A stretch of 63,641 nucleotides of DNA from DASVTR01 sp033855775 (GCA_033855775.1 JAWVFT010000022.1:1-63641), one strand, 5' to 3'; shown: positions 33,737 through 43,026, numbered from the stretch's first letter. Program-made: numbers and translations. Notes: a model not told the origin generated them from the sequence alone.

Positions 33737-34204
33737 ATGTCAAACTTTGCGCTCAAAGATTATCTGCCAATCCTGTTGATGTTCATCGTCGCGGCAGGCT
33801 TCGCCGCGGGCAACGTGCTGCTCTCGCAACTCGTCGGGCAACGCAAGTCAACGCGGACGAAGTTGATGCCTTACGAATGCGGCAAAGACCCGGTTGGCTC
33901 GGCCCGCGAACGCTTCTCCGTCAAGTTTTACCTGATTGCGATGATCTTCATCCTGTTCGACATTGAAGTCATCTTTCTGGTGCCGTGGGCCGTGGTCTTC
34001 AGGGACATGATGGGCAAGGGCTTGGGCAATCTGGTCTACGTCGAGATGATGTTGTTCGTCGTGCTGCTCCTGGTCGGCTACATTTACGTCGTCAAAAAGG
34101 GAGCCTTCGACTGGTCGGAGCGAGCGCGCCGCGAAGCGGAAGCCGAGGGTCGCGCGCTGCACGATTTGACAGTGAAGGAAGAGGCGACGCGTCGCGCCGC
34201 CTGA
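33737..34204 (+). CDS. nuoA: NADH-quinone oxidoreductase subunit A
   Basis: A 155-residue membrane subunit of complex I with three helices (LPILLMFIVAAGFAAGNVLL, AMIFILFDIEVIFLVPWAVV, EMMLFVVLLLVGYIYVV). The loop YECGKDPVG contains the conserved Cys near the quinone site. The C-terminal charged tail (~30 residues) is longer than in E. coli. The ATG at 33737 follows GGGTGG. First gene of the nuo operon. Confidence 0.97.
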   Translation: MSNFALKDYLPILLMFIVAAGFAAGNVLLSQLVGQRKSTRTKLMPYECGKDPVGSARERFSVKFYLIAMIFILFDIEVIFLVPWAVVFRDMMGKGLGNLVYVEMMLFVVLLLVGYIYVVKKGAFDWSERARREAEAEGRALHDLTVKEEATRRAA

Positions 34205-34218
34205 GTCTGGAGGTTTTT

Positions 34219-34866
34219 ATGGGACTCGAAAACATAATCGCGGAGGCGTTGCCGGAGGTCTTGACGACACGTCTCGATTCGCTCATCAACTGGGCGCGCA
34301 AGTCTTCTTTGTGGCCCGCGACCTTCGGCTTGGCCTGCTGCGCCATTGAAATGATGAACGCCACATCTTCACGCAACGACCTGGCGCGCTTCGGCTCGGA
34401 GGTTTTCCGGGCCAGCCCGCGACAGGCCGACGTGATGATTGTCTCGGGCCGCGTCTCGCGCAAGATGGCTCCGGTCTTGCGCCGCATCTACGACCAGATG
34501 CCTGAGCCGAAGTGGGTCATTTCGATGGGAGCGTGCGCGACCAGCGGCGGCGTCTTTGATAACTACGCCATCGTGCAGGGCGTGGATAAAATAGTCCCTG
34601 TGGACGTGTACATTCCGGGCTGTCCGCCGCGCCCCGAAATGTTGATTCATGCGGTGATGATGTTGCAGGACAAGGTGATGAAGGAATCCGTGCGCGACCG
34701 CAAGAACGTGCATGTGGAAGAAGCGCGCGAGGCCGTGCCGCCGGGGACGCTGCCCGGCTCAGCTATTTCGGCTACCAACGAAGCGGCGGCGCAGCAACAA
34801 CCGTCGCGGCCTTATGCTATCTCGTCAATCAATGCGTCGCGCCATGAACGGCGCCGCTCGTCCTAA
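34219..34866 (+). CDS. nuoB: NADH-quinone oxidoreductase subunit B
   Basis: A 215-residue peripheral-arm subunit carrying iron-sulfur cluster N2, the last electron carrier before quinone. Ligands are in GLACCAIEMM (tandem Cys), GACATSGG and IPGCPPRPE. GAGG precedes the ATG by 5 bases. The C-terminal ~45 residues after the conserved core are poorly conserved, Ala/Gln/Arg-rich, and longer than usual. A class 2 repeat follows directly after the stop. Confidence 0.97.
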   Translation: MGLENIIAEALPEVLTTRLDSLINWARKSSLWPATFGLACCAIEMMNATSSRNDLARFGSEVFRASPRQADVMIVSGRVSRKMAPVLRRIYDQMPEPKWVISMGACATSGGVFDNYAIVQGVDKIVPVDVYIPGCPPRPEMLIHAVMMLQDKVMKESVRDRKNVHVEEAREAVPPGTLPGSAISATNEAAAQQQPSRPYAISSINASRHERRRSS

Positions 34867-34955
34867 ATAGTCATAAAGTCCGGCGAGTCAAGAAACACTG
34901 ACGCTCAACTTTCTGAACTTGCCGGACTCGCCAGACTCTTTAGACTCGCCGGGGA
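34867..34955. repeat. Class 2 heptamer inverted element between nuoB and nuoC
   Basis: CCGGCGAGTCAAG on the left is mirrored by CTTGCCGGACTCGCCAGACT on the right, with further GACTCGC heptamers. Some in-frame codons upstream of nuoC come from this element. Confidence 0.75.
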
Positions 34956-34960
34956 AGATT

Positions 34961-35506
34961 ATGTCGAATGGCGTTGAGAACAAGCAGGGCGCAGAGGAGC
35001 AGGCTGAACCAACTCCGAGCAACGCTGTCACGCCGTCGCCGCTGGTGACGGCGTTGCAGCATGCGTATCCGGAGTGGGGCGGCGAAGTGACCGAAGCCTT
35101 CGGCGAAGTGACGGTCGTCGTGCCGCGCGAAAAGATTGTCGAGATATGCCGATTTCTCAAGACCGCGCCGGGCCTTGAGTTCAACTTTTTATCCGACCTC
35201 TGCGGGGCCGACCGTGGGCCGGAGGAAGAGCCGCGCTTTGAGGTCAACTATCATCTCTTCTCGACGACCAGGCATCATCGCCTGCGTTTGAAAGTCCTGC
35301 TCAACGACAACGACACGCACGTTCCAACCGTGTCGTTTATCTGGCGCACAGCCAACTGGCACGAGCGCGAGACGTTTGACCTGCTCGGCGTCATCTTCGA
35401 CGGCCACCCGGACTTGCGCCGCATTCTGCTGCCGGACGATTGGCAGGGCCATGCGCTCCGCAAAGATTTTCCGCTGCGCGGCTACGAGCCGTACAGCTTA
35501 ACTTGA
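34961..35506 (+). CDS. nuoC: NADH-quinone oxidoreductase subunit C
   Basis: A 181-residue (30 kDa-type) subunit, not fused to NuoD. The signature is ANWHERETFDLLGVIFDGH, followed by RRILLPDDW and KDFPLRGYEP. The N-terminal ~30 residues are an acidic/Gln-rich extension. The ATG at 34961 is chosen because upstream in-frame codons belong to a repeat. Confidence 0.96.
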   Translation: MSNGVENKQGAEEQAEPTPSNAVTPSPLVTALQHAYPEWGGEVTEAFGEVTVVVPREKIVEICRFLKTAPGLEFNFLSDLCGADRGPEEEPRFEVNYHLFSTTRHHRLRLKVLLNDNDTHVPTVSFIWRTANWHERETFDLLGVIFDGHPDLRRILLPDDWQGHALRKDFPLRGYEPYSLT

Positions 35507-35510
35507 GTTC

Positions 35511-35594
35511 GAAGCTCAATGTCCGAAGTCTAAAGTCAATTTAGATGACGGACATTGAGCTTGGACTTTAGACATTGACCTTGGACATTGGGCT
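35511..35594. repeat. Class 3 inverted element (AAGTCYA/ATGTCCR type) between nuoC and nuoD
   Basis: AAGCTCAATGTCCGAAGTCTAA on the left faces GACATTGAGCTTGGACTTTA on the right. The words TCCAATG/AAGTCCA recur with 7-base spacing. It ends 1 base before the nuoD start codon, so no normal ribosome site is left. Confidence 0.75.
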
Positions 35595-35595
35595 T

Positions 35596-36804
35596 ATGTC
35601 TTCTCTACCGCCGCAGTTTGAGATAGTTGATCGTCCGCTCGACACGCAGATGACGATTTCGATGGGGCCGCAGCATCCTTCGACGCACGGCGTGCTGCGC
35701 CTCGAACTCGTGCTCGACGGCGAGATGGTCGTCAAGGCGACGCCCGACATCGGCTACCTGCACACGGGCATGGAGAAGCTGTTCGAGTATAAGAAGTACC
35801 AGCAGGGCATCGTCATCACAGACCGCATGGATTATCTGAATCCTCTGGGCAACAACCTCGCCTACGTGATGGCGGCGGAGAAGTTGCTGGCCCTTGAGAT
35901 ACCGGAACGCGCGCAGGTGATTCGCGTGCTGATGTGCGAGTTGCAACGCATCGCCTCGCATCTGGTCTGGCTCGGCACGCACGCGCTCGACATCGGAGCG
36001 ATGACGGTCTTCTTCTACTGCTTCCGCGAGCGCGAGAAGATTCTGAACTTGATTGAAGCCGCGTCGGGCGGGCGGCTCACGCCGTCCTACTTCCGCATCG
36101 GCGGATTGATGATGGACTTGCCTTCGGGCTTTGAACGACGCGTCAAGCAGTTTATTGATGGCTTCCTTTCATCGCTCGCAGAGTTTCACACGCTCCTGAG
36201 CGGCAACAGGATTTTCCAGAATCGCACGAAGGGCATCGGCTACATTTCGGCCGAAGACGCGATTGATTGGGGCTTGTCCGGGCCGTGTCTGCGAGGCAGC
36301 GGCGTCGCGCTGGATATTCGCCGCGCCAATCCGTATACGGGCTACGAGAATTACGATTTTGAAGTGCCGACGGAAGAGGGCGGCGATGTCTGGGCGCGCT
36401 ACATGGTGCGGATGCGCGAGATGGAGGAGTCGCACAAGATTGTCGTGCAGGCTCTCGCGCGTCTTCAGCCGGGGCCGATTAAGGCCGACGCGCCGCACGT
36501 CGTTTTGCCCGACCGCGAAGCGATGAAGACGCACATGGATGCCCTCATTCATCACTTCCTGATTGTCACCGAAGGCTTCCGCGTTCCGGCGGGCGAAGTC
36601 TATCACGCCATCGAAGGCTCGAAGGGCGAGCTTGGCGTCTACATGAAATCTGACGGCGGGCCGAAGCCGAGCCGCGTGCATGTGCGCGGGCCGAGCTTCG
36701 TCAATCTCTCTGCCCTGCCCCAACTGGCGGAAGGCGAGATGGTCGCGGATGTCGTCGCCATCATCGGCTCGCTCGATATTGTGCTCGGAGAAATTGATAG
36801 ATAA
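35596..36804 (+). CDS. nuoD: NADH-quinone oxidoreductase subunit D
   Basis: A 402-residue (49 kDa-type) subunit, homologous to the large subunit of NiFe hydrogenases, that with NuoB forms the quinone pocket. Signatures: SMGPQHPSTHGVLRL, TPDIGYLHTGMEK, DYLNPLGNNLAY, and the Arg/Asp-rich C-terminus ending SLDIVLGEIDR. The pocket His and the Tyr-bearing DRMDY segment are present. The ATG at 35596 is used; seven in-frame codons upstream are repeat-derived. Confidence 0.97.
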   Translation: MSSLPPQFEIVDRPLDTQMTISMGPQHPSTHGVLRLELVLDGEMVVKATPDIGYLHTGMEKLFEYKKYQQGIVITDRMDYLNPLGNNLAYVMAAEKLLALEIPERAQVIRVLMCELQRIASHLVWLGTHALDIGAMTVFFYCFREREKILNLIEAASGGRLTPSYFRIGGLMMDLPSGFERRVKQFIDGFLSSLAEFHTLLSGNRIFQNRTKGIGYISAEDAIDWGLSGPCLRGSGVALDIRRANPYTGYENYDFEVPTEEGGDVWARYMVRMREMEESHKIVVQALARLQPGPIKADAPHVVLPDREAMKTHMDALIHHFLIVTEGFRVPAGEVYHAIEGSKGELGVYMKSDGGPKPSRVHVRGPSFVNLSALPQLAEGEMVADVVAIIGSLDIVLGEIDR

Positions 36805-36809
36805 GTAAA

Positions 36810-36887
36810 CAGTGATGGGTGATAGGCAGTAAGAGAAAAGCTTTTTGTCTTTTACTTATCACCTATCACCTATCACCTATCACTTGA
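36810..36887. repeat. Class 1 heptamer inverted element between nuoD and nuoE
   Basis: CAGTGATGGGTGATAGGCAG on the left is mirrored by repeated TATCACC units on the right, around an AAAAGCTTTTTG core that itself pairs. It ends 4 bases before the nuoE start codon. Confidence 0.85.
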
Positions 36888-36891
36888 GTTT

Positions 36892-37455
36892 ATGAGTCAG
36901 CAATTCACACCGAACAATCCTTTGCCGCAGGAGGCGAAAGTTCCTGACGAGATAGCGACCTTTGCGCCGGAGGTTGAGGCGGAGATGGACGCGCATCTGG
37001 CGAAGTATCCGGTGAAGCGTTCGGCCATTCTGCCGTTGATGTTCATCGTGCAGCGCGAGCGCGGTGGCTATCTTGACCCGCCGGGCGTCGCTTATTTGGC
37101 AGACCGTCTCGGCGTCCGCATCACGGACATCTGGGAAGTGGCGACCTTCTACTCGATGATTAACACGGAGAAGGTCGGCAAGTATCACATACAGATTTGC
37201 AAGACGCTCTCGTGCAAGATTATGGGCGCGGGCCGCGTCACAGAGCAGTGTATCCAAAAGCTCGGCATCAAGCCGGGAGAGACGAGCGAGGACGGAAAAT
37301 TTTCGCTGTCCGAAGTCGAATGTCTGGGCTCTTGCGGGACGGCCCCGATGCTGCAAATCGGTTTCGACTATCATGAGAACCTGACGACGGAAAAGGTCAA
37401 CCAGATTTTGGAGCAATGTCTGAGCGACGAGTACGAATTTCAGATTAAGAAGTAG
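36892..37455 (+). CDS. nuoE: NADH-quinone oxidoreductase subunit E
   Basis: A 187-residue (24 kDa-type) subunit with the [2Fe-2S] cluster N1a. The ligands lie in CKTLSCKIMG and VECLGSCGTAPM, the usual C-X4-C...C-X3-C pattern. It contacts NuoF at the NADH end. The start is the ATG at 36892; the repeat just upstream leaves little room for a ribosome site. Confidence 0.96.
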   Translation: MSQQFTPNNPLPQEAKVPDEIATFAPEVEAEMDAHLAKYPVKRSAILPLMFIVQRERGGYLDPPGVAYLADRLGVRITDIWEVATFYSMINTEKVGKYHIQICKTLSCKIMGAGRVTEQCIQKLGIKPGETSEDGKFSLSEVECLGSCGTAPMLQIGFDYHENLTTEKVNQILEQCLSDEYEFQIKK

Positions 37456-37458
37456 GAG

Positions 37459-37514
37459 AGCGAGGGACGGCGGCGCGTTCGACGATGATGGCAGTTTGCG
37501 TCCCTCCGCTCGCT
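37459..37514. repeat. Inverted repeat between nuoE and nuoF
   Basis: AGCGAGGGACG (37459-37469) faces CGTCCCTCCGCTCGCT (37499-37514), giving an 8-bp perfect stem extended with a bulge. It forms a hairpin in the nuo message. Confidence 0.65.
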
Positions 37515-37538
37515 TAATCCAAGGGCTTCATAAAAACT

Positions 37539-38840
37539 ATGCGGATTGAAGCAATCGGTTGTGAACCTCTGTTGCTCGCGCGTTTCGGGCTGGAAAATTC
37601 CGCGCGCCTCGAAGTCTACCGCCAGCACGGCGGTTACGCCGCCCTCAAAAAAGCGATTGAGACGATGACGCCGGATGATGTCATCGGTGAAGTCAAAAAA
37701 TCGAGTTTGCGCGGGCGCGGCGGCGCGGGCTTTCCGACCGGAATGAAGTGGAGCTTTGTCCCGAAGGATTCGCCGAAGCCGAAGTACGTCGTCTGCAACG
37801 CCGACGAATCCGAGCCGGGAACATTCAAAGACCGCTACCTGATGGAGCGCGACCCACACCTGCTCATCGAAGGCATGCTGCTGGCGGCTTACGCGCTCGG
37901 CTCAAAGGCCATCTATTGCTACACGCGCGGCGAGTACAGATATTTAATCGAGATTATGGAGCGCGCGATTGAGGAAGCGCGCGCGGCGGGCCTCGTCGGC
38001 GACAAAATCCTTGGCTCCGGTTTTTCGTGCGAGGTCTACATGCACACGGGCGCGGGCGCGTACATCTGCGGCGAAGAGACTGCGCTGCTGAACTCTTTGG
38101 AAGGTCTGCGCGGGCATCCGCGCATGAAGCCGCCGTTCCCGGCTATCGCCGGACTTTACGCTTGCCCGACCGTCGTTAATAACGTCGAGACGTTTTGCGC
38201 CGTGCCTTACATCGTGACCAACGGCGGCGAGGCTTATCAAAAGCTCGGCACGGAAAAGAGCGGCGGCACGAAGCTCTGGTCTGTCTCCGGCCACGTCGCG
38301 CATCCCGGCGTCTACGAATTGCCGATGGGCTACGACATGGAGAAGTTTATCTTTGAAGACTGCGGCGGCATTCCCGGAGGCAAGAAGTTGAAGGCGGTCA
38401 TCCCCGGCGGCTCAAGCGTCTACATAATGCCCGCCGCGGACATCATCGGCAAGAATGTGAAGATGGACTACGAAGGCTTGGTCGCCGCAGGCTCGATGGT
38501 CGGCTCCGGCGGCTTCATCGTGATGGACGAGACAGTCGATGTGTTCGAGTCAACGAAGAATCTGATTGAGTTTTACAAGCACGAATCTTGCGGCTGGTGC
38601 ACGCCGTGCCGCGAGGGGACGGACTGGCTGGTCAAGATTTTCAAGCGCATCGCAAACGGCGAAGGCCGCCCCGAAGACGCGCAGTTGATTCTTGATTTAT
38701 GCGACAACATCGAAGGCAAATCCTTCTGCCCCCTGGGCGACGCCGCTGCGTGGCCGATTCAATCGGCGGTCAAAAAGTTTCCCGAAGATTTCAAGAAACA
38801 CTTGCTGCCGTTGGCGCAGGCGGAGACAGTGGCAGTTTAG
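37539..38840 (+). CDS. nuoF: NADH-quinone oxidoreductase subunit F
   Basis: A 433-residue (51 kDa-type) subunit that binds NADH and FMN and holds [4Fe-4S] cluster N3. Signatures: RGRGGAGFPTGMKW (FMN/NADH site), NADESEPGTFKDR, GAYICGEETALLNSLEG, and the cluster ligands in ESCGWCTPCREGTD plus a distal Cys in GKSFCPLGD. Complete in length. Confidence 0.97.
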   Translation: MRIEAIGCEPLLLARFGLENSARLEVYRQHGGYAALKKAIETMTPDDVIGEVKKSSLRGRGGAGFPTGMKWSFVPKDSPKPKYVVCNADESEPGTFKDRYLMERDPHLLIEGMLLAAYALGSKAIYCYTRGEYRYLIEIMERAIEEARAAGLVGDKILGSGFSCEVYMHTGAGAYICGEETALLNSLEGLRGHPRMKPPFPAIAGLYACPTVVNNVETFCAVPYIVTNGGEAYQKLGTEKSGGTKLWSVSGHVAHPGVYELPMGYDMEKFIFEDCGGIPGGKKLKAVIPGGSSVYIMPAADIIGKNVKMDYEGLVAAGSMVGSGGFIVMDETVDVFESTKNLIEFYKHESCGWCTPCREGTDWLVKIFKRIANGEGRPEDAQLILDLCDNIEGKSFCPLGDAAAWPIQSAVKKFPEDFKKHLLPLAQAETVAV

Positions 38841-38846
38841 AAAGCT

Positions 38847-41138
38847 ATGTCTACAGAGTTAATCAAAGTCACCATCAACGGCAAAGATTTTCAGGTCGCC
38901 AAGGGCGCGCGGCTGATCGACGTGTGCCGCGAGAACAGCTTCGACATTCCTTCGTTCTGTTACTACGCAGACCTCGCGCTTCAGGCTTCGTGCCGGATGT
39001 GTCTGGTGCGTATCGAGAAGATGCCGAAGCTGCAAACGTCCTGCACGATTACCTGCACGGACGGAATGATTGTCACCACGCAGAGCGAGGAGATTGAGAA
39101 GGCGCAGCGGGCGATGGTCGAATTTCTGCTGGCGAATCATCCGCTCGACTGTCCTGTCTGCGACCGTGGCGGCGAGTGCGAGTTGCAGGAGATGGCTTTC
39201 AGTTGGGGCGGACTCGAAGAGCGCTTCACGGAGCGCAAGAATTACCAGCCGGAAAAATATCTCTCGCCGATGGTCGCCAACGACCCGCAGCGCTGCATTC
39301 TCTGCAAGCGTTGCACGCGCGTCTGCGATGAATGGATGGGCGAGGACGCTATCGAAGCGGGCGGTCGCGGGGCGCACACGGTCATCGGAACTTACGGCGG
39401 CTGGCTCAACTGCTCGCAGTGCGGCAACTGCATCGAAGTCTGCCCGACCGGAACATTGCTCGACGCGACCTATCGTCATCAAGCGCGCCCATGGGAGTTG
39501 TCGCAAACCGTCTCGACCTGCACGTTCTGCTCGGACGGTTGCCAGATGTCGCTCGGCTCGCGCAGCGGCGAGTTGATGCGAGCGGTGGCGCGCGACCGTT
39601 ACGTGGATGGCTTGAACGGCGAGTTTCTGTGCATCAAGGGACGCTTCGGTCATCCGTTCGTCAATCACGAAGAGCGTTTGCGCACGCCCATGATTCGCTA
39701 CAAGAAGGGCGGCAAGCTGATTCCCGCGACGTGGGACGAGGCCATCCGCTTCACCGCCGAGCGACTCGACCGCGTGGCCGAAGCGCACGGCCCGACTTCC
39801 ATCGGCGTCGTCGGCAGTCCGCGCCTGACGAACGAATCGCTCTACTCGCTCCACAAGTTTGCGACTGAAGTGGTCGGCACGGAAAACTACGCGGTGGCGG
39901 ATGCCTTCAGCCTTCAGCCCTTCTTCGAAGCCCTCGGCGGCGAACTGGCGACGCACCGCGACATACGCAACGCGAAGACCATCGTGCTCATCGGCGGCGA
40001 GCCGGAAGAGTTGCAGCCTTTGACCGGCAAGCAGATTCGGCAGGCCGTGCGCAACGGCGGCGCGAAGCTCATCATCATCAACAGCCGCGAGATTCGTCTC
40101 AGACAGCAAGCCGCGCAGTTTCTTCACATTCGACCGGGCGCGGAAGACGCCGCCGTGCTGGCTCTGGCCGGGGCGGACGCGGACGAACTGGCGGCGCGCA
40201 AGATGGGCGTCGAAGCGCGCTCGCTTGAGATGATGCGCCGCACGATTAACGAAACCGAAGGCGACCTGCTCTTCATGTTCGGCGGCGAACTGAGCATGGC
40301 GGCTCAGCGCGTCGTCGCACAGCTTCCCTACACTTTCGCCGCAGACAAACGGCGCGTCCTACTGCATCCGCTGCCGCTCTACAACAACAGCATCGGCGCG
40401 CACGACATCATCTCTGCGCGCGGGGCAAAGACGGTCAGCGACATGCTGGACGCGGCGGGAGACGGCGTGCGCGCTCTGTACGTCGCCGGAAGTTTCCTGC
40501 CTGAGCATATGCGTGGCCGCGAAGACGCGCTCGGCAAACTGGACTTTCTGGTCGTGCAGGAACTCTTCGAGACTGCGACGACCGCTTTCGCAGATGTCGT
40601 GCTGCCCGCCGCTTCGTTCGCCGAATCGGACGGGACCTACACGAACAACGACGGCTTTGTCCAGCGCGTGCGTCAATCAATCCCGCCCGTTCACCAGTCG
40701 AAGCAGGATTGGATGATTACCTCGATGCTGGCGCATGAACTCGGCATTGATTTCAACTACCAGATGTCCGCGAGCAAGGTTTTTGAAGAAGTGGCGAAGC
40801 ACGTTCCGGCTTACGAAGGCTTGCGCTATCCACTCTTGAAGGACGAGAGCAAGCCCGCGAAGGCCAAACACAAACAGGCCGAGCGACGCGACGCGCCGAA
40901 GGATTTGGAGGGCGTGCGCCTCGGCGTCGAGAGCATGAGCGAGACGGCGTTAAAGCTTTCCGGCACGCCCGAAGTCGGGCATGAGTTGTTCAAGCCCGGA
41001 ACGCTGACGGGCAAAGTCCCGCAGTTTCCGCTGCTGGCCGCGGGCAATCCTGCGCCGCCGTCCTTCGCCGTCTCGCCGCTCTACCAGATTACGATTGATT
41101 CCAACCTGCGACGCACGGAAGCGGTCGCGGGAGACTGA
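38847..41138 (+). CDS. nuoG: NADH-quinone oxidoreductase subunit G
   Basis: A 763-residue (75 kDa-type) subunit. The N-terminal ferredoxin-like domain holds a [2Fe-2S] cluster (IPSFCYYADL, SCRMCLV, TSCTITC). Then comes the His-Cys3 cluster (HPLDCPVCDRGGEC) and two further [4Fe-4S] sites (RCILCKRCTRVCDE and CSQCGNCIEVCPTG). A molybdopterin oxidoreductase-like domain follows from ~220, with another four-Cys cluster at CTFCSDGC...CIKG that resembles N7. It lies 6 bases after nuoF. Confidence 0.96.
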   Translation: MSTELIKVTINGKDFQVAKGARLIDVCRENSFDIPSFCYYADLALQASCRMCLVRIEKMPKLQTSCTITCTDGMIVTTQSEEIEKAQRAMVEFLLANHPLDCPVCDRGGECELQEMAFSWGGLEERFTERKNYQPEKYLSPMVANDPQRCILCKRCTRVCDEWMGEDAIEAGGRGAHTVIGTYGGWLNCSQCGNCIEVCPTGTLLDATYRHQARPWELSQTVSTCTFCSDGCQMSLGSRSGELMRAVARDRYVDGLNGEFLCIKGRFGHPFVNHEERLRTPMIRYKKGGKLIPATWDEAIRFTAERLDRVAEAHGPTSIGVVGSPRLTNESLYSLHKFATEVVGTENYAVADAFSLQPFFEALGGELATHRDIRNAKTIVLIGGEPEELQPLTGKQIRQAVRNGGAKLIIINSREIRLRQQAAQFLHIRPGAEDAAVLALAGADADELAARKMGVEARSLEMMRRTINETEGDLLFMFGGELSMAAQRVVAQLPYTFAADKRRVLLHPLPLYNNSIGAHDIISARGAKTVSDMLDAAGDGVRALYVAGSFLPEHMRGREDALGKLDFLVVQELFETATTAFADVVLPAASFAESDGTYTNNDGFVQRVRQSIPPVHQSKQDWMITSMLAHELGIDFNYQMSASKVFEEVAKHVPAYEGLRYPLLKDESKPAKAKHKQAERRDAPKDLEGVRLGVESMSETALKLSGTPEVGHELFKPGTLTGKVPQFPLLAAGNPAPPSFAVSPLYQITIDSNLRRTEAVAGD

Positions 41139-41170
41139 AGAGCGAAGGACGAACAAGGCGTTCGCTAAAC

Positions 41171-41203
41171 GATGAATGAGCGGCACAGTCGCTTTCATTC
41201 ATC
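41171..41203. repeat. Short inverted repeat between nuoG and nuoH
   Basis: GATGAATGA (41171-41179) and TCATTCATC (41195-41203) form a perfect 9-bp stem. It contains the in-frame ATG at 41176 that could be mistaken for the nuoH start. Confidence 0.7.
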
Positions 41204-41235
41204 GCCACAAACGCGCATCGTTCACGGTTTGGTTT

Positions 41236-42288
41236 ATGGATTGGAACAACCCCGTCATTCACGTCATCTCGCTGTTTGTCGCCATCACGGTCGCCTTCAC
41301 GGTGGTGATGCTCATCGTGGCCTACACGGTGCTGGCCGAGCGGCGCATTCTGGCTCTGATTCAAGGACGGTTGGGGCCGAATCGCGTCGGCTATGGCGGG
41401 ATGCTGCAACCCTTCGCGGACTTGCTCAAGTTCATTCTCAAGGAAGACATCGTTCCAGACAAGTCAACGCGCTTCGTCTACTTTCTCGCGCCCATCGTGG
41501 CAACGGTCGCGGCCCTGATGACGATTATCGTCTACCCGTTCGGGCCGGACGTGACCTTGCCTTTCATCGGAACCATCAAGCTGGTCGTCACGCAGTTGGA
41601 CGTTGGCTTGCTCTACGTGCTCGGCGTCACGTCGGTCGGCGTCTACGGCATCGCGCTGGCGGGCTGGTCTTCAAATAACAAGTACAGCTTGATGGGCGGC
41701 TTGCGCGCCGCTTCGCAACTCATCTCTTACGAACTCTCGCTCGGCCTCTCTTTAATCGGCGTCATCCTGCTGAGCGGCACGCTCGACTTGACGAAAATCG
41801 TCGAACAGCAGAGCGACTGGCACGGCTTCAAGTGGAACATCCTGCCGCAGTTCGTCGGCTTCATCGTCTACTTAATCTCGGCCATCGCGGAGACGAACCG
41901 CGTTCCCTTCGACTTGCCGGAGGCGGAGACTGAACTGGTCGCGGGCTTCCACACAGAGTACAGCGCGATGAAGTTCGCGCTCTTCTTCATGGCCGAGTAC
42001 GTCAACATGTTTACGGTTTCGATGCTGGCGACGACGCTCTTTCTAGGCGGGTGGAACGTGCCGTTTCTCGACATGGTGTTGACGCCCGGAACACTGCTCT
42101 TCGGCGTCATCAGTTTTCTGGGCTTTCTCGTCAAGGTCATCTTTTTCCTGTTCCTGTACATTTGGCTGCGCGGCACGCTGCCGCGTTTTCGTTTCGACCA
42201 GTTGATGAATTTCGGTTGGAAGTTTCTCTTGCCGCTGGCGATTTTGAACATCGTCGTGACGGCGACCATCGTGTTCTTCTTCTCGTAG
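41236..42288 (+). CDS. nuoH: NADH-quinone oxidoreductase subunit H
   Basis: A membrane subunit (about 350 residues, eight helices) at the foot of the quinone channel. Signatures: AERRILALIQGRLGPNRVGYGG, KEDIVPDKS, and the charged loop AIAETNRVPFDLPEAETELVAGFHTEYS. I start at the ATG at 41236; an ATG at 41176 adds 20 residues but lies in an inverted repeat. No nuoI follows: nuoJ is next. Confidence 0.96.
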   Translation: MDWNNPVIHVISLFVAITVAFTVVMLIVAYTVLAERRILALIQGRLGPNRVGYGGMLQPFADLLKFILKEDIVPDKSTRFVYFLAPIVATVAALMTIIVYPFGPDVTLPFIGTIKLVVTQLDVGLLYVLGVTSVGVYGIALAGWSSNNKYSLMGGLRAASQLISYELSLGLSLIGVILLSGTLDLTKIVEQQSDWHGFKWNILPQFVGFIVYLISAIAETNRVPFDLPEAETELVAGFHTEYSAMKFALFFMAEYVNMFTVSMLATTLFLGGWNVPFLDMVLTPGTLLFGVISFLGFLVKVIFFLFLYIWLRGTLPRFRFDQLMNFGWKFLLPLAILNIVVTATIVFFFS

Positions 42289-42306
42289 TTTGAAATTTGG
42301 AAAGAG

Positions 42307-42338
42307 CAGCGGGCGGCGCGTTCTTTATCGCCCGGCTG
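42307..42338. repeat. Hairpin between nuoH and nuoJ
   Basis: CAGCGGGCG (42307-42315) pairs with CGCCCGGCTG (42329-42338) with one bulged base. It occupies the site where nuoI is normally found. Confidence 0.6.
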
Positions 42339-42351
42339 TTATCATTTTCTG

Positions 42352-43017
42352 ATGCTGGCAATTCTCTTTTTCCTCTTCGGAGGCTTGGCTATCGGCTGCG
42401 CGATTTCAATGGTCGCGCAGCGCAATCCGCTCTACAGCGCGATTTCGCTGATCGGCGTCTTCATCTCGCTGGCGAGCCTGTACGTGATGCTGGCCGCGCC
42501 GTTCATCGCCGCCGTGCAGATTATCGTTTACGCGGGCGCGATTATGGTGCTCGTCGTCTTCGTCATCATGCTCTTGAACGTCGAAGAGGAAGAGCGCAGG
42601 CGCCTGCGGCTCGGCTTTCTGATTCCGACGGCGATTGCGCTGGCCGTTGTGCTCATCTCCGAAGCCGCTTTCATTTTCTACTTCGTCGGGGCGGCCCCGT
42701 CGCCGCAAGACCCTTCGACTTCGGATGTCGGGCTGACCGGCTCCATCGGCACAGGTCTGTTCACAAAATATCTGCTGCCGTTTGAAATCACTTCGGTGCT
42801 GCTGCTGATGGCGATTGTCGGAGCGATGACGCTGGCGAGACGGGCGACGCTCTTTTCGCCGACGGCCCGCGTCGTGCCGGGAGCGATGTCGCTGCCGAAA
42901 CATTTGGTTGACACGACGGCTGCCAGCGATGCGACGGAGGTTCGCGCCGAGTCGTCGGTTGAGGCGGCGCGCGTTCTGGGCGTAGACGAATCACGCATCG
43001 TTAAGGACGGAGAATAG
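42352..43017 (+). CDS. nuoJ: NADH-quinone oxidoreductase subunit J
   Basis: A 221-residue membrane subunit with five helices. The family motif lies in VQIIVYAGAIMVLVVFVIMLLN (pi-bulge helix in TM3). A ~45-residue hydrophilic C-terminal tail ends in DESRIVKDGE. It is 9 bases from nuoK. Confidence 0.95.
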   Translation: MLAILFFLFGGLAIGCAISMVAQRNPLYSAISLIGVFISLASLYVMLAAPFIAAVQIIVYAGAIMVLVVFVIMLLNVEEEERRRLRLGFLIPTAIALAVVLISEAAFIFYFVGAAPSPQDPSTSDVGLTGSIGTGLFTKYLLPFEITSVLLLMAIVGAMTLARRATLFSPTARVVPGAMSLPKHLVDTTAASDATEVRAESSVEAARVLGVDESRIVKDGE

Positions 43018-43026
43018 AGGACTGAT

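Noticed and set aside
38859..40127. A 422-codon minus-strand frame opposite nuoG
   Set aside because: Antisense to the iron-sulfur domains of nuoG, with no recognisable motif.
41176..41235. Twenty-residue N-terminal extension of NuoH
   Set aside because: It starts within an inverted repeat and has no similarity to NuoH N-termini; the ATG at 41236 gives a normal length.
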